A stretch of 64,000 bases of DNA, taken from the NCBI GenBank assembly GCA_029262515.1, contig JAJCZH010000008.1, positions 124,001 through 188,000 of the forward strand, given 5' to 3'. Within the stretch, counting starts at the first letter, position 1. Each line of letters begins with the position of its first letter. The translations under genes were made by a program, and so were the position numbers. Positions 1 to 9,455 of the stretch are shown one piece after another. Source of the DNA: Deltaproteobacteria bacterium. GTDB taxonomy: Bacteria > Desulfobacterota > GWC2-55-46 > JADFVP01. The notes beneath the pieces were generated by a model. That model ran no database searches. It worked only from the letters and a program-made list of their open reading frames with translations, and was not told the DNA's origin.

Positions 1-860
<860 letters not shown>

Positions 861-938
861 TTACTGAATATCTAACTATCCTATTTTTAAGGCTTTTTCT
901 GCTTTTATACTGTCTACGGAAGGAGTATGCGCTTCAAC

Positions 939-956
939 TAGTCATTCTTTTGACTA
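939..956. promoter_or_regulatory. Palindromic activator-site candidate upstream of the pseB sigma54 promoter
   Basis: A perfect inverted repeat TAGTCA-N6-TGACTA lies about 85 bp upstream of the pseB -24 element. On the gene strand the core reads GTCAAAAGAATGAC. The same GTCA-(A-rich 6)-TGAC core occurs upstream of the fliL and AMIN-TPR sigma54 promoters. The spacing suits an enhancer-binding protein; which activator binds is inference. Confidence 0.6.
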
Positions 957-991
957 ACTGGTGGAATATTTGACTGGGTTCGTCAGGATTG

Positions 992-1456
992 CTACTTTGC
1001 TGAAATGACGTGATTTACCCTGTACTCTTCATTATCGATAATAGACTGCATGGCATTCATGCTCTCGCTGTTAAAGAGTATCGGGCCCTTCAGGTTGAGA
1101 CTCACCTGCTGCTTACCGTCAGGGCCGACAGAGACGCAGACCATGACCAGGACAACGAGGTTAGCCCGGTTTTCGATATCGAGAACCTTCAGGTCCGACT
1201 TTCTGAAGTTTACGTCATACTGTTTAAGGTACTGCGTGGGGTCTGTAAGCAAGAAGGCGGTATCGGGGTTCTCTACCGACTGAAGCCACTTGAAGACCCC
1301 CTCTTCGTCATGGTTAATCAGAATAAACCTCTTTAAACCCTCGAAACCGGGTATAGAGTGAACAAAGCATATTACCCTGTCCTGCGTTACGGTTACCGGA
1401 CCGAAACGGGATGTTTCAATCGTCAAATCTGTAGGTGCCTGCTGAGTTGAGTTCAT
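992..1456 (-). CDS. fliW: Flagellar assembly factor FliW
   Basis: A 154-residue protein of normal FliW length. FliW binds CsrA and flagellin alternately, so that free flagellin releases FliW to sequester CsrA and restrain flagellin translation. Typical segments are visible: an N-terminal strand region [12 protein letters not shown], then [22 protein letters not shown] near the middle, and a C-terminal [10 protein letters not shown]. Its ATG overlaps the csrA stop as ATGA, a translational coupling that keeps the two partners made together. It is the last gene of the flgM-flgN-flgK-flgL-csrA-fliW group. The target flagellin gene is not in this window. Confidence 0.95.
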   Translation of the reverse strand: MNSTQQAPTDLTIETSRFGPVTVTQDRVICFVHSIPGFEGLKRFILINHDEEGVFKWLQSVENPDTAFLLTDPTQYLKQYDVNFRKSDLKVLDIENRANLVVLVMVCVSVGPDGKQQVSLNLKGPILFNSESMNAMQSIIDNEEYRVNHVISAK

Positions 1457-1689
1457 TTACTCTTCTTTATTAGGTCGCCGAGCGTGGCTGTTATATCGGC
1501 CTGCGAGACTCCGGCCGCCTTGATATTCTCTTCCTGTATCTTCAGGTATATCTCTTCTCTATGAACGGAGAGGCTCTGGGGGGCCTCTATACCGAGCTTG
1601 ATCTGGTTCTCCCTGACATCTATGATGACGATCTTGATATCGTCGCCGATTCTGATCGCTTCACCGGACTTCCGTGTCAAAACTAACAT
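1453..1689 (-). CDS. csrA: Carbon storage regulator CsrA
   Basis: A 78-residue RNA-binding regulator starting [18 protein letters not shown], the conserved first beta strands of CsrA, followed by IKLGIEAP and the VHREEIY motif, whose arginine contacts GGA-containing RNA. It has a C-terminal extension of about 15 residues relative to the 61-residue E. coli protein, as is common where FliW is present. A strong GGAGGG site precedes the ATG. It sits between flgL and fliW; in such arrangements CsrA represses flagellin mRNA translation and is antagonised by FliW. Confidence 0.97.
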   Translation of the reverse strand: MLVLTRKSGEAIRIGDDIKIVIIDVRENQIKLGIEAPQSLSVHREEIYLKIQEENIKAAGVSQADITATLGDLIKKSK

Positions 1690-1757
1690 ATTGCCCTCCT
1701 TGGCAAACTGAAAAGAGTATCTTTAAAGCCAGTAGCGTGAGACTGAATAGGGTCCCT

Positions 1758-2639
1758 TTATATATAGTTAAAAATATTGACGTTGAAGATTTTACTCGCA
1801 GAAGTCAGAGCTGCTTCGAGCGCCACCTGACCGAGCTGAAGCTCCGAGATCACCTCTGCCATATCGGCATCTTCGAGACCGGAAATCGCGATCTTTGTCC
1901 TGTGGGCCAGCTTATCGAGGGTACTGTCGATCTGCTGTATTCTCGTAACCTTACCGCCTATATCGGAGACGCTGTTAGAAATCTGGGTAAACGAGGCATC
2001 GAGCGTAGTAACCGCAGCCTGTATATTTGTAGTATCATCGGCGTTTAGCGCAGTAATCAAGGCCTCTATACCGGTAAAGATGTCGGTTCCACCGCCGACC
2101 CCCGCAAAGATCTCCCCGCCGTTCAGCCCGATGCTCATAGTAGAGTTGGGCGAAACCTTTACGCTGTACTTGTTGGTATCTCCTCCATACGTGCCGAGGG
2201 AGTCGAAGGTCTGGGTCGTGGTCTTGTAACCGGAAAAGATGTAATCGTTGTCGAGCTTGGTGTTGGAGATGTCTATCAACTGGTTATACAGATTCTGCAC
2301 CTCTATAGCGGCATTGGAACGCGCATTGGCGCTCACCGTGCCGTTCGCCATGGCGACGGTTATCTCCTGAAGTCTGGAAATGGCATTCTTGGCGCTCGCC
2401 AGAGCGTCTTCGGCGAGGCCGAGATACGACAGAGAGCTGTCCGCATTACGTTTATACTGCTCCAAAGAGGTAAGCGTGCTCCTGGAGCTAAGTATTCTAT
2501 CGGACTTAATCGGGTCGTCAGACGGATCATTAACCTCTTTGCCGGTAGCGAGCTTCCTCGAGGTCTTGAGCAGAGACTCCTGACGCCTCAGAATATCATT
2601 TATAAAAGTATCATAAAGTACTGTTTGAGTTACTCTCAT
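1758..2639 (-). CDS. flgL: Hook-filament junction protein FlgL (HAP3)
   Basis: About 293 residues. The N-terminus MRVTQTVLYDTFINDILRRQ and the KLATGKEVNDPSDDP motif are the flagellin-like helical D0/D1 region. The C-terminal coiled segment (residues about 240-293) is the matching D0/D1 partner. FlgL is exported and links FlgK on the hook to the filament. I chose the ATG at 2639 because the family N-terminus begins there; an in-frame ATG six codons earlier (2657) gives an untypical extension. It lies 27 bp after flgK and is presumably expressed with it from the flgM sigma28-type promoter. Confidence 0.93.
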   Translation of the reverse strand: MRVTQTVLYDTFINDILRRQESLLKTSRKLATGKEVNDPSDDPIKSDRILSSRSTLTSLEQYKRNADSSLSYLGLAEDALASAKNAISRLQEITVAMANGTVSANARSNAAIEVQNLYNQLIDISNTKLDNDYIFSGYKTTTQTFDSLGTYGGDTNKYSVKVSPNSTMSIGLNGGEIFAGVGGGTDIFTGIEALITALNADDTTNIQAAVTTLDASFTQISNSVSDIGGKVTRIQQIDSTLDKLAHRTKIAISGLEDADMAEVISELQLGQVALEAALTSASKIFNVNIFNYI

Positions 2640-2666
2640 AACACACCGCCTTATCATCCATGATGG

Positions 2667-4307
2667 CTACCGTATATTGAGTATTTCATCGAACATATCA
2701 TCCACGGTCTTTAAAACCCTTGCCGCCGCCTCGTAAGACCTCTGAAGCCTGACCAGCATTATCGCCTCTTCATCTATAGATACGCCTGTTGACGATTCCT
2801 TGGCAATCTTCATCTGCTCAACAATCAACCCGTTAGCATCGGAATTATAGATGGCCTCGCTGACTGCTATTGCCGTATCAGTCACTATGGCGAGATAGTA
2901 CTCGTTGAAGGTCGATGAGCCTATCGTGTCAGTATCCTTCAGTGCCGCAATAGCGAGCGCGTTAACGTTGTTGCCCGGTACGCCGGCGCTCGTAGACGAA
3001 GCCGCTATCTTATCGGTATCGGTCAGCGCAACCCCCATAGTGGCGGCAGCATTGGTCTTTGTGCTGATAAGATAAGTGTCTCCGGCAGCCGGGGCCGCAG
3101 TACTGTCGGTAACGGTAACGCTAAGGCCATCGAAGGTTATAGCGGCGCCTGAGCTATACGTGCCTGACGCTGCCACCGTATTTGTCGACGTATTTACGAC
3201 AGAATAGGCCGTTGGGCTCGAAAAGCGCACCTCATAATCGTTAAGCGTAAGAGTCGAGACCGAGGTAACGGTAGCTGAAGAGACTATTGCCCCGCCGGTA
3301 TTGTTGGCATCCGCGCGCGTATAGACGGAAGGCGCAGAAAAGAAGTCATTTGTTGTGGTGCCGTCGAGACCGTAACCGCCGAGATGGAGGGTATTTACCT
3401 CCTTGACTATTGAAACGGAGAGCAAATTAACCTTGTCCAAGGTCGTATGGTACTGGTTGCTGGCATCCACATACCCCTTGAGGCTGCCGCCCTTGAGGTT
3501 CGCGTTCATGCTGGTACCCCCGAGCGTAAGCTCGAATGCCGCAGGGTAGTCGTTTGTATGGGTCATCGTCATCTGAGAGGTATTGATACCGGAAACCAGG
3601 TACTCTCCCCCTCCCAAGAAGATGTCGATCTGCCCCACATCCCCTTCTAGCGTCTTTATATCCACGATACTGGCGATCTGGTTAATGATTACATCGCGCT
3701 GGTCTCTTAAGTCCCCGGCCACGGAAGTACCGTTTTCCGTCTCGGCTATTCGCTGGTTAAGGCTCGCCACCTGCGTTGCGAAGCTGTTCAACTGGTCTAC
3801 AACGGTCGATACCTGATTATTTATGCCGTTAATAGTCGCCCTTATGTCACTATCCATTGCATTAAAGCCGTTGGTCAGGACATTAGCGGCGGAGAGCAGC
3901 ACAGAGCGCTCGGCATATGAAGACGGGGCATTCGTGACATCGTAAAACGCATTGAAAAAAGTATCAATTTTGGATGAGAGACCACCACCGTCAAGGTCGT
4001 TGACAATGCTCTCCAGCTCTTTTAAGTTACCGGCCTTTGTATCATACATCGCCGAATCGGAGTAGGCGTCGCGCAGTTGAATAAGCTTGAACGCGTCCTG
4101 TACCCTGTCTATCTGGTTAATAGTAATACCGGTACCGAAAAGAAGCCCGTCGAAACTGACCGCATGCTTTGCCGCAAAACTGACCCTCTGGCGAGAATAA
4201 CCCTCGGTCTCGGCATTCGCAATATTATGCGAAGTAACGCTTATAGCCTTCTGGGTAGAAAGCAGCGCCGTCTTGGCTATGTTCATCGTTGCGCTCAGTG
4301 AAGCCAT
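2667..4307 (-). CDS. flgK: Hook-associated protein FlgK (HAP1)
   Basis: A 546-residue exported junction protein joining hook and filament. The N-terminus holds the rod/hook motif ISVTSHNIANAETEGYSRQ. The C-terminus (IDEEAIMLVRLQRSYEAAAR, then VKTVDDMFDEILNI) is the conserved D0 helix. The central region, about residues 300-450, is rich in Ser, Thr and Ala and is the variable surface domain. A clear AGGAG site precedes the ATG. It follows flgN, its export chaperone, by three bases. Confidence 0.95.
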   Translation of the reverse strand: MASLSATMNIAKTALLSTQKAISVTSHNIANAETEGYSRQRVSFAAKHAVSFDGLLFGTGITINQIDRVQDAFKLIQLRDAYSDSAMYDTKAGNLKELESIVNDLDGGGLSSKIDTFFNAFYDVTNAPSSYAERSVLLSAANVLTNGFNAMDSDIRATINGINNQVSTVVDQLNSFATQVASLNQRIAETENGTSVAGDLRDQRDVIINQIASIVDIKTLEGDVGQIDIFLGGGEYLVSGINTSQMTMTHTNDYPAAFELTLGGTSMNANLKGGSLKGYVDASNQYHTTLDKVNLLSVSIVKEVNTLHLGGYGLDGTTTNDFFSAPSVYTRADANNTGGAIVSSATVTSVSTLTLNDYEVRFSSPTAYSVVNTSTNTVAASGTYSSGAAITFDGLSVTVTDSTAAPAAGDTYLISTKTNAAATMGVALTDTDKIAASSTSAGVPGNNVNALAIAALKDTDTIGSSTFNEYYLAIVTDTAIAVSEAIYNSDANGLIVEQMKIAKESSTGVSIDEEAIMLVRLQRSYEAAARVLKTVDDMFDEILNIR

Positions 4308-4310
4308 CTT

Positions 4311-4796
4311 CTACGCTCCTTCACTTAAATTCGTACCTTTAAGAGTATCGGAATAAAAGTCTCCGGTGGGCTTGTAGACGCTCTTTGGCATAAAATTGCC
4401 TAAAAGCCCGAGTGTCTTTTTGATATTCTCTATAGAACCCTCAACAAAGAGGGCATTTACTTTGTTGACTTCTTTAATAGTATCAACGAGTGAGAGAACC
4501 GAGACCTGGCATTCCTTTAACCGGTTAAACTCGGTTCCGCTGATCCGCTCTAAAATACAGGAAATATTACCGGTCTGGACTCCGAGTTCCCTGCCCACGC
4601 CTTCCATCAACCGGGAACGCGCCTTATCCATGGAGGAGACCTTCATCAACAGGTGCTCTTTGCGCCCGATAGTCTCATAAAGCCCTCTATAATCTTTACT
4701 AATGAGATTTTCTGTCTCGGTCTGCTGAACCTCGACAAGATTCCTGTAGACCGCAATCTCTTTTTCAAGATGTTCTATCAGCGCCCTTACCATCAT
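4311..4796 (-). CDS. flgN: FlgN-type export chaperone for FlgK/FlgL
   Basis: A 161-residue, mostly helical coiled-coil protein (EHLEKEIAVYRNLVEVQQTE at the N-terminus). It lies between flgM and flgK, the canonical place for FlgN, which binds the C-termini of FlgK and FlgL and delivers them to the export gate. Length fits the family (about 140-160). Sequence conservation in FlgN is low, so assignment rests on length, helicity and position. It follows flgM by two bases. Confidence 0.85.
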   Translation of the reverse strand: MMVRALIEHLEKEIAVYRNLVEVQQTETENLISKDYRGLYETIGRKEHLLMKVSSMDKARSRLMEGVGRELGVQTGNISCILERISGTEFNRLKECQVSVLSLVDTIKEVNKVNALFVEGSIENIKKTLGLLGNFMPKSVYKPTGDFYSDTLKGTNLSEGA

Positions 4797-4798
4797 AC

Positions 4799-5116
4799 CT
4801 ATACCGCCTTATTTGAGCTGAGCACGTGTTCCAAAGCCCTCTCTATCATTCCCTCGGCAACCTTTTCGGCATCTATGTCGTAGTTGCCTCTCTCTATCTC
4901 TTCTTTTAACCTGATCACCATCTCGGTTCTGATCTCCGGTACGGCATCGAGCAACTCTGCTATAGCATTAAGATCTCTTGCCTTTGTTGAGATCTCTTTT
5001 TTATCGCTCTCTCCCTTACTATTTTGCGGGCTCGTCTTGGTACCTCTTGCATCGCTCTTCGGGGCCTTTTTCACATAACCCGTCTGTTCTACCTTACCTT
5101 TTCCACCGATTTTCAT
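4799..5116 (-). CDS. flgM: Anti-sigma28 factor FlgM
   Basis: 105 residues. The first half is charged and low-complexity, as expected for a natively disordered exported anti-sigma factor. The second half holds the sigma28-binding helices (AIAELLDAVPEIRTEMVIRL and GNYDIDAEKVAEGMIERAL), a very typical FlgM signature. FlgM inhibits FliA until the hook is finished and then leaves the cell through the export channel. An AGGAGG site lies just before the ATG. A sigma28-type promoter 41 bp upstream suggests autoregulation. Confidence 0.96.
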   Translation of the reverse strand: MKIGGKGKVEQTGYVKKAPKSDARGTKTSPQNSKGESDKKEISTKARDLNAIAELLDAVPEIRTEMVIRLKEEIERGNYDIDAEKVAEGMIERALEHVLSSNKAV

Positions 5117-5156
5117 CTCTACCTCCTGCTAGAATTTATAAAAACATCTATATGAG

Positions 5157-5184
5157 ATATCGGTGTTCAAAGCTAAAAACTTTA
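5157..5184 (-). promoter_or_regulatory. sigma28 (FliA) promoter of flgM-flgN-flgK-flgL-csrA-fliW
   Basis: Minus strand TAAA-N16-ACCGATAT, close to the FliA consensus TAAA-N15-GCCGATAA. The 16-bp spacer is shared with the HDOD and cheW promoters in this window. Confidence 0.7.
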
Positions 5185-5227
5185 GTATGAGCACCCAGTC
5201 TAAGCGTACCACTTTACTATAAGATTA

Positions 5228-6025
5228 TCAAATATCGGCCCGTATTAATCTGCCCGGATCGATAGCTTTGCCTTTGCTCAAAACCTCAAAATGTAGATGC
5301 GCTCCAGTGCTCCTGCCTGTTGAACCTACAAGGGCTATCGGGTCGTTCACACCGACCAAATCGCCTTTTTTCACCATATTTTCACTATTATGAGCATACC
5401 TGGTGACAAGACCGTTGGTATGGCTCACCTCAACGACATTACCGTAGCCGTCCTTTTTACCGCTAAAGAGAACGCGGCCCGAAGTGGCCGGGTATACTTC
5501 CGTACCCTTTGGCGCCGCAATATCGATGCCGTGGTGGAACTTGGTATCACCGTTTATAGGATCGGTCCTGAGGCCGAAGAGCGAACTTATTGTGCCGATT
5601 ACGGGTATCTTGACGCTGCCTAACCTCTCTATGCTGAACTTGCTCTTGATACTTTCGAGCAGTGCCGGCTTCTGAGGCTCATGTACGGGACGCGTGGTAG
5701 AATTAAATCCCTCTAACGTACCCTTCAGATGATCGAACCCTTTATCGAAATGGGTACTCAAGAGGCCCTTGAGCCCTATTCCGCCACCTGCCGCAATACT
5801 CTTGCTCATCTCGGTATCCATCATCTCGGCATACATCTTCTCACCGCTTCCTCCGTGAAAGAGCGAACTCTCGTCAACCGTGCTGCGCATGCTCTTTAGC
5901 ATCTGGTTGATAAAGATCGCCTCAAAGTCTTCGATGGCCTTATCTAAAAGCTTGCTCTTTTCGACCTCATTGATCTCATTTAAGTTGATCGCTTTTATTG
6001 CGTCGAGTGATCCAAGCGTATCCAT
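5228..6025 (-). CDS. flgJ: FlgJ rod-assembly protein fused to an M23 (LytM) peptidase domain
   Basis: 265 residues in two parts. Residues 25-100 are the FlgJ rod-binding domain (DFEAIFINQMLKSMR, SGEKMYAEMMDTEMSKSIA), the scaffold for rod assembly in the periplasm. Residues about 140-262 are an M23 metallopeptidase in place of the glucosaminidase domain of enterobacterial FlgJ. The zinc motifs are intact: HxxxD at H164-D168 and HLH at 243-245. It presumably cuts peptide cross-links so the rod can pass the cell wall. A GGGAG site precedes the ATG. It is the last gene of the flgF-flgG-flgA-flgH-flgI-flgJ operon, 12 bp after flgI. Confidence 0.92.
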   Translation of the reverse strand: MDTLGSLDAIKAINLNEINEVEKSKLLDKAIEDFEAIFINQMLKSMRSTVDESSLFHGGSGEKMYAEMMDTEMSKSIAAGGGIGLKGLLSTHFDKGFDHLKGTLEGFNSTTRPVHEPQKPALLESIKSKFSIERLGSVKIPVIGTISSLFGLRTDPINGDTKFHHGIDIAAPKGTEVYPATSGRVLFSGKKDGYGNVVEVSHTNGLVTRYAHNSENMVKKGDLVGVNDPIALVGSTGRSTGAHLHFEVLSKGKAIDPGRLIRADI

Positions 6026-6037
6026 ACACCGGGCTCC

Positions 6038-7150
6038 CTAAATTATTTCCATCTCGGCCTGTAGAGCTCCTGCGGCCTTTATTGCCTGAAGAATAGCAAC
6101 AAGCTCACGCGGGGTAACGCCTAAAAAGTTGAGCGCGCGGACCACCTCCCCTAGCGTTGCGTTGCCGGGCAGAATTATCAACCGTGACTCCCCCTCTTCG
6201 ACTGTCGTGGTATCGACAGGCTGTACTACCGTGTCTCCTGTGGAAGAGAACGGGGCCGGCTGTGATATCAGGTACTGCGTCTTTATTTCTATGCTTAAGT
6301 CCGCATGAGAGATAGCGACGGTGGAGATCCGAATATTTTCTCCCATGACAACGGTACCGGTCCGTTCATTAACGACTACCTTCGAGACCGTATCCGGTTT
6401 TACGTTCAAGGCCTCGATCAGAGAGATATAACTTACGATATTGCTCTTGTGCTCCTCGGGGACCGATACGGAAATCCTTCCGGCATCCTTTGGAAAGGCT
6501 ATATCGGCCTCGAACCTGGTATTTATAACTGTTGCAAGCCTGCCTGCGGTCGTAAAATCAGGGTGCCTCAAAACAAGATTGAACCTGTCCGGATTGTTCA
6601 TTACGAGCGGAAGCTCGCGCTCTATAATAGCCCCGTCGGTAATCTTGGCAACCGTCTGGTGGTTCTTCGTAACCGAGCTCGACGCGCCCCCGGCAGAGTA
6701 ACCTGCAAGCGCGATGGGGCCCTGCGCTACGGCATAGACCTTGCCGTCGGAACCCTTCAGGGAAGAGAGTATCAGGGTTCCTCCCATAAGGCTCGAAGCG
6801 TCACCTAAAGAAGAGAGCAGCACGTCTATCTTAGTGCCCGGCTTGGCAAAGGCCGGCAGCTCGGCCGTTAAGAGCACGGTTGCCGTATTCTTTACCCGTA
6901 TGGCTTTAGGGTCGAGTTTCATGCCCATTCTGTTGAGCATGTTCGCGATACTCTGGGTGGTATACGTTGCGCTGCTCTTGTCTCCGGTTGCCGTCAACCC
7001 GACCACAAGGCCGTAACCCGTAAGCTGGTTTGGCCTTACGCCTTCGACAAAGGCAATGTCCTTTACCCGCGCCGCTCCGACTTCCGCTCCGTAGATGAAA
7101 AACAGGAGCGGAAGCAGCAGCACAAGAGCTATCTTAATACGGCCAGACAT
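6038..7150 (-). CDS. flgI: Flagellar P-ring protein FlgI
   Basis: About 370 residues with a cleavable signal peptide (MSGRIKIALVLLLPLLFFIY, then A-x-A-like sites). It carries the highly conserved VRPNQLTGYGLVVGLTATGD, LNRMGMKLDP, GGTLILSSLKGSDGKVYAVA and the C-terminal ATLGEVVRALNFLGVTP. It forms the P ring around the rod in the peptidoglycan. I chose the ATG at 7150, which has GGAGG upstream; a TTG two codons earlier is less likely. The start lies inside the end of flgH, a 17-bp overlap suggesting translational coupling. Confidence 0.97.
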   Translation of the reverse strand: MSGRIKIALVLLLPLLFFIYGAEVGAARVKDIAFVEGVRPNQLTGYGLVVGLTATGDKSSATYTTQSIANMLNRMGMKLDPKAIRVKNTATVLLTAELPAFAKPGTKIDVLLSSLGDASSLMGGTLILSSLKGSDGKVYAVAQGPIALAGYSAGGASSSVTKNHQTVAKITDGAIIERELPLVMNNPDRFNLVLRHPDFTTAGRLATVINTRFEADIAFPKDAGRISVSVPEEHKSNIVSYISLIEALNVKPDTVSKVVVNERTGTVVMGENIRISTVAISHADLSIEIKTQYLISQPAPFSSTGDTVVQPVDTTTVEEGESRLIILPGNATLGEVVRALNFLGVTPRELVAILQAIKAAGALQAEMEII

Positions 7151-7832
7151 TATCAAGTATCCTCCCTAACCAGCCAGGTTTCTGCTCATCGGCGAGCACG
7201 CCCTTGCCGGAGTACTCTATCCTCGCATCCGACATCAGGTAACTCGCAATAGTATTATCTTCGGAAATATCCTCAGGCCTTACGATGCCGCTTAAAACGA
7301 GATACTGCAGCTCTTTGTTGAGTATCGTGTCCTTCTTGCCCTCAATGACGAGGTTACCGTTTGCCAGTATATTTACGATTCGTGTTGAGATAACCGCGGT
7401 CAACTCCCCGGAACGCTCGGTCTTGCCGGTTCCGTCGAAACTCGAATCGTAGGCCGAAGTGACATTGGGGTTCAATTTATAGTTGCTGCCTAGAAGGTCG
7501 TTAACCCCTAAGTTGGTCGGAAGGCCGAGGTTGGCGCCCAAAGCGATGTCATGCCCGCTCTTTCTCGCCGTTGAAGTTGTCGCTTCCTTGACGGCGCTCG
7601 TCTTCTCCGAGACCATTACGGTAACTATGTCACCAATATGACGGGCGCGCAGGTCCTGGAACAAAGTATTGCGAGACGTTTCGCCCGGCCAGAGAGAACC
7701 GACCGTAGTTGGAATACTGCCAGACTTCACAGGCAGTTCCGTTGTGTCTATCTTCTGCGGCTGCGGGGTTGCGCACCCCGCAAAGAAGAAGAGCGCAAAA
7801 AAGAATGTTAGAATTTTTCCATAAACTGCCAT
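7134..7832 (-). CDS. flgH: Flagellar L-ring lipoprotein FlgH
   Basis: 232 residues. The N-terminus is a lipoprotein signal with a lipobox FFAGC near residue 19. The body has the family motifs SLWPGETSRNTLFQDLRARHIGDIVTVMVSE and a C-terminal LVLSGIVRPEDISEDNTI. FlgH forms the L ring in the outer membrane, the bushing of the rod. Its presence shows the organism has an outer membrane. It precedes flgI and is under the flgF sigma54 promoter. Confidence 0.97.
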   Translation of the reverse strand: MAVYGKILTFFFALFFFAGCATPQPQKIDTTELPVKSGSIPTTVGSLWPGETSRNTLFQDLRARHIGDIVTVMVSEKTSAVKEATTSTARKSGHDIALGANLGLPTNLGVNDLLGSNYKLNPNVTSAYDSSFDGTGKTERSGELTAVISTRIVNILANGNLVIEGKKDTILNKELQYLVLSGIVRPEDISEDNTIASYLMSDARIEYSGKGVLADEQKPGWLGRILDNVWPY

Positions 7833-7894
7833 GACTGTTTTAACCTCTTTTAAAGAGTCCTGCTTAAAGTATCTGAACCGGTAAAGAGCACCAC

Positions 7895-8605
7895 CTAGAA
7901 AGCGATCTTGATCTCGCCGGGGCCGGTTACCGTGCCGAAGACCTCCTTGCCCGAAAGCGTGCGCGCGCTTATAACCGCGCCCCTGTGGCCGTTCTGCAAT
8001 GCCTTGCCCTGAGACCTCACCATCAGCTTCTCGTTCTCTATCTTAAGGATTACGACATCGCCCCTTTTAACAAGGGTCATTGGCATTATGTAACTCCGCT
8101 TGACGATGTCGCCCGGGTTGATCGGCCTCTTTGCCGTCATACCGAGTACCTCCTCTAACGAGTTTGCAATAGATTGCGAGCCGTGCTGCTCGGCCCTTAT
8201 AAGCTCGATATCGTCGATCGTAATCTCGTGCCCCTTGCGCAGCGGAGTGAGCGCAACTACCGCATCCTTAAAGAGCCGTACGCGGGCCGAGGCCCAGAAC
8301 TTCTTAAACTCCTCGCCGTCTCTGATGAGGCTGACAGCCAGAGTAACCTTGCCGGCCCGTACAATCGGACGCGGCAGAGTAACACGCACCGAGTCGTACC
8401 TGTCGAGAGCGGAGTTGAAACCCCTAAGATCTATGTTGTCAACCTCAACGTCGCCGTTACTCCACGGCGCGGCTTCATGGACCTGACTCGAAACCTCAAG
8501 TTCGAGCCCGACTATTCCGTCGGCAATCGACGCAACGGGCAGAAGAAGCAAAAAGAGTGCCAGTACTACACTGTTAACCGTTATTTTCTTGATCCTCTTT
8601 AACAT
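7895..8605 (-). CDS. flgA: P-ring assembly chaperone FlgA
   Basis: 236 residues with an N-terminal signal peptide (residues 1-28). The C-terminal half is the SAF-like and ChapFlgA region: TPLRKGHEITIDDIELI, KRPINPGDIVKRSYI, GDVVILKIENEKLMVRSQG and the final GEIKIAF. FlgA acts in the periplasm to help FlgI polymerise. It lies between flgG (3 bp away) and flgH, as in many proteobacterial operons. AGAGGT precedes the ATG. Confidence 0.94.
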   Translation of the reverse strand: MLKRIKKITVNSVVLALFLLLLPVASIADGIVGLELEVSSQVHEAAPWSNGDVEVDNIDLRGFNSALDRYDSVRVTLPRPIVRAGKVTLAVSLIRDGEEFKKFWASARVRLFKDAVVALTPLRKGHEITIDDIELIRAEQHGSQSIANSLEEVLGMTAKRPINPGDIVKRSYIMPMTLVKRGDVVILKIENEKLMVRSQGKALQNGHRGAVISARTLSGKEVFGTVTGPGEIKIAF

Positions 8606-8608
8606 CGA

Positions 8609-9397
8609 CTACCTCTTCATTCCGTTGGCGGTCTGGAGCATCTCATCGGCCGCCTGAATAGCTTTCGAGTTGATCTCATAAGCTCTCTGCGCGGCGATCA
8701 TATTTACCATCTCCTCGACTACGCTCACGTTCGACATTTCTAAAAAACCCTGAGCCAGGGTGCCGAGCCCGTCGGTGCCGGGAGTACCGGTTGTCGCGTC
8801 TCCGGAGGCCGCTGTAGAGGAGAGCAGGTTTTTACCTATCGACTTCAAGCCTGACGGGTTTATAAAGCGGGCGAGTTCCAGATTGCCTACCTGGGTAGGG
8901 ATGGACGCACCGGGCTGAGTGACCGAAAATATTCCGTCCGCGCTTATCGTTACCGTTAAAGAATCGCTAGGAATGGTAATGGCGGGCTCCAGGACATAAC
9001 CGTCGGAAGTGACGAGCCTGCCGTCGCTATCGACCTTAAGCTCACCCGTTCTGGTATATGAGGTAGTGCCGTCCGGAAGCGTTACCTGAAAGAAACCCTC
9101 ACCCTCGATACCGAGGTCGAAAGAGTTTCCGGTCTGGCGAAAGTTACCCTGATCGAAGAGCTTTGCGGTAGAGACCATCTTTACTCCCTGACCGACCTGT
9201 ATGCCGGTAGGAACTATCGTATCCTCTGACGAACTCGCTCCGGCGGACTTCAATTCCTGATAGAGAAGGTCCTGATAATCTGCCCTCGACCTCTTAAAGG
9301 CCGTGGTATTGACGTTTGCAAGGTTGTGGGATATTACGTCTATATTTAACTGCTGCGCTTCCATGCCTGTCGAAGCCGTCCACAATGCCCTTATCAT
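8609..9397 (-). CDS. flgG: Distal rod protein FlgG
   Basis: 262 residues, the standard FlgG length. The N-terminus [20 protein letters not shown] followed by [27 protein letters not shown] is near-invariant in the family. The C-terminus [20 protein letters not shown], then [16 protein letters not shown], is the paired D0 helix. It builds the distal rod after FlgF. GGGGG-type site before the ATG. Downstream of flgF by about 60 bp. Confidence 0.98.
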   Translation of the reverse strand: MIRALWTASTGMEAQQLNIDVISHNLANVNTTAFKRSRADYQDLLYQELKSAGASSSEDTIVPTGIQVGQGVKMVSTAKLFDQGNFRQTGNSFDLGIEGEGFFQVTLPDGTTSYTRTGELKVDSDGRLVTSDGYVLEPAITIPSDSLTVTISADGIFSVTQPGASIPTQVGNLELARFINPSGLKSIGKNLLSSTAASGDATTGTPGTDGLGTLAQGFLEMSNVSVVEEMVNMIAAQRAYEINSKAIQAADEMLQTANGMKR

Positions 9398-9455
9398 CTC
9401 AAACCCCCTCTTTTACTTTGCTTTCAGAACGAAGGTATTAACAAACACGAAAAGA

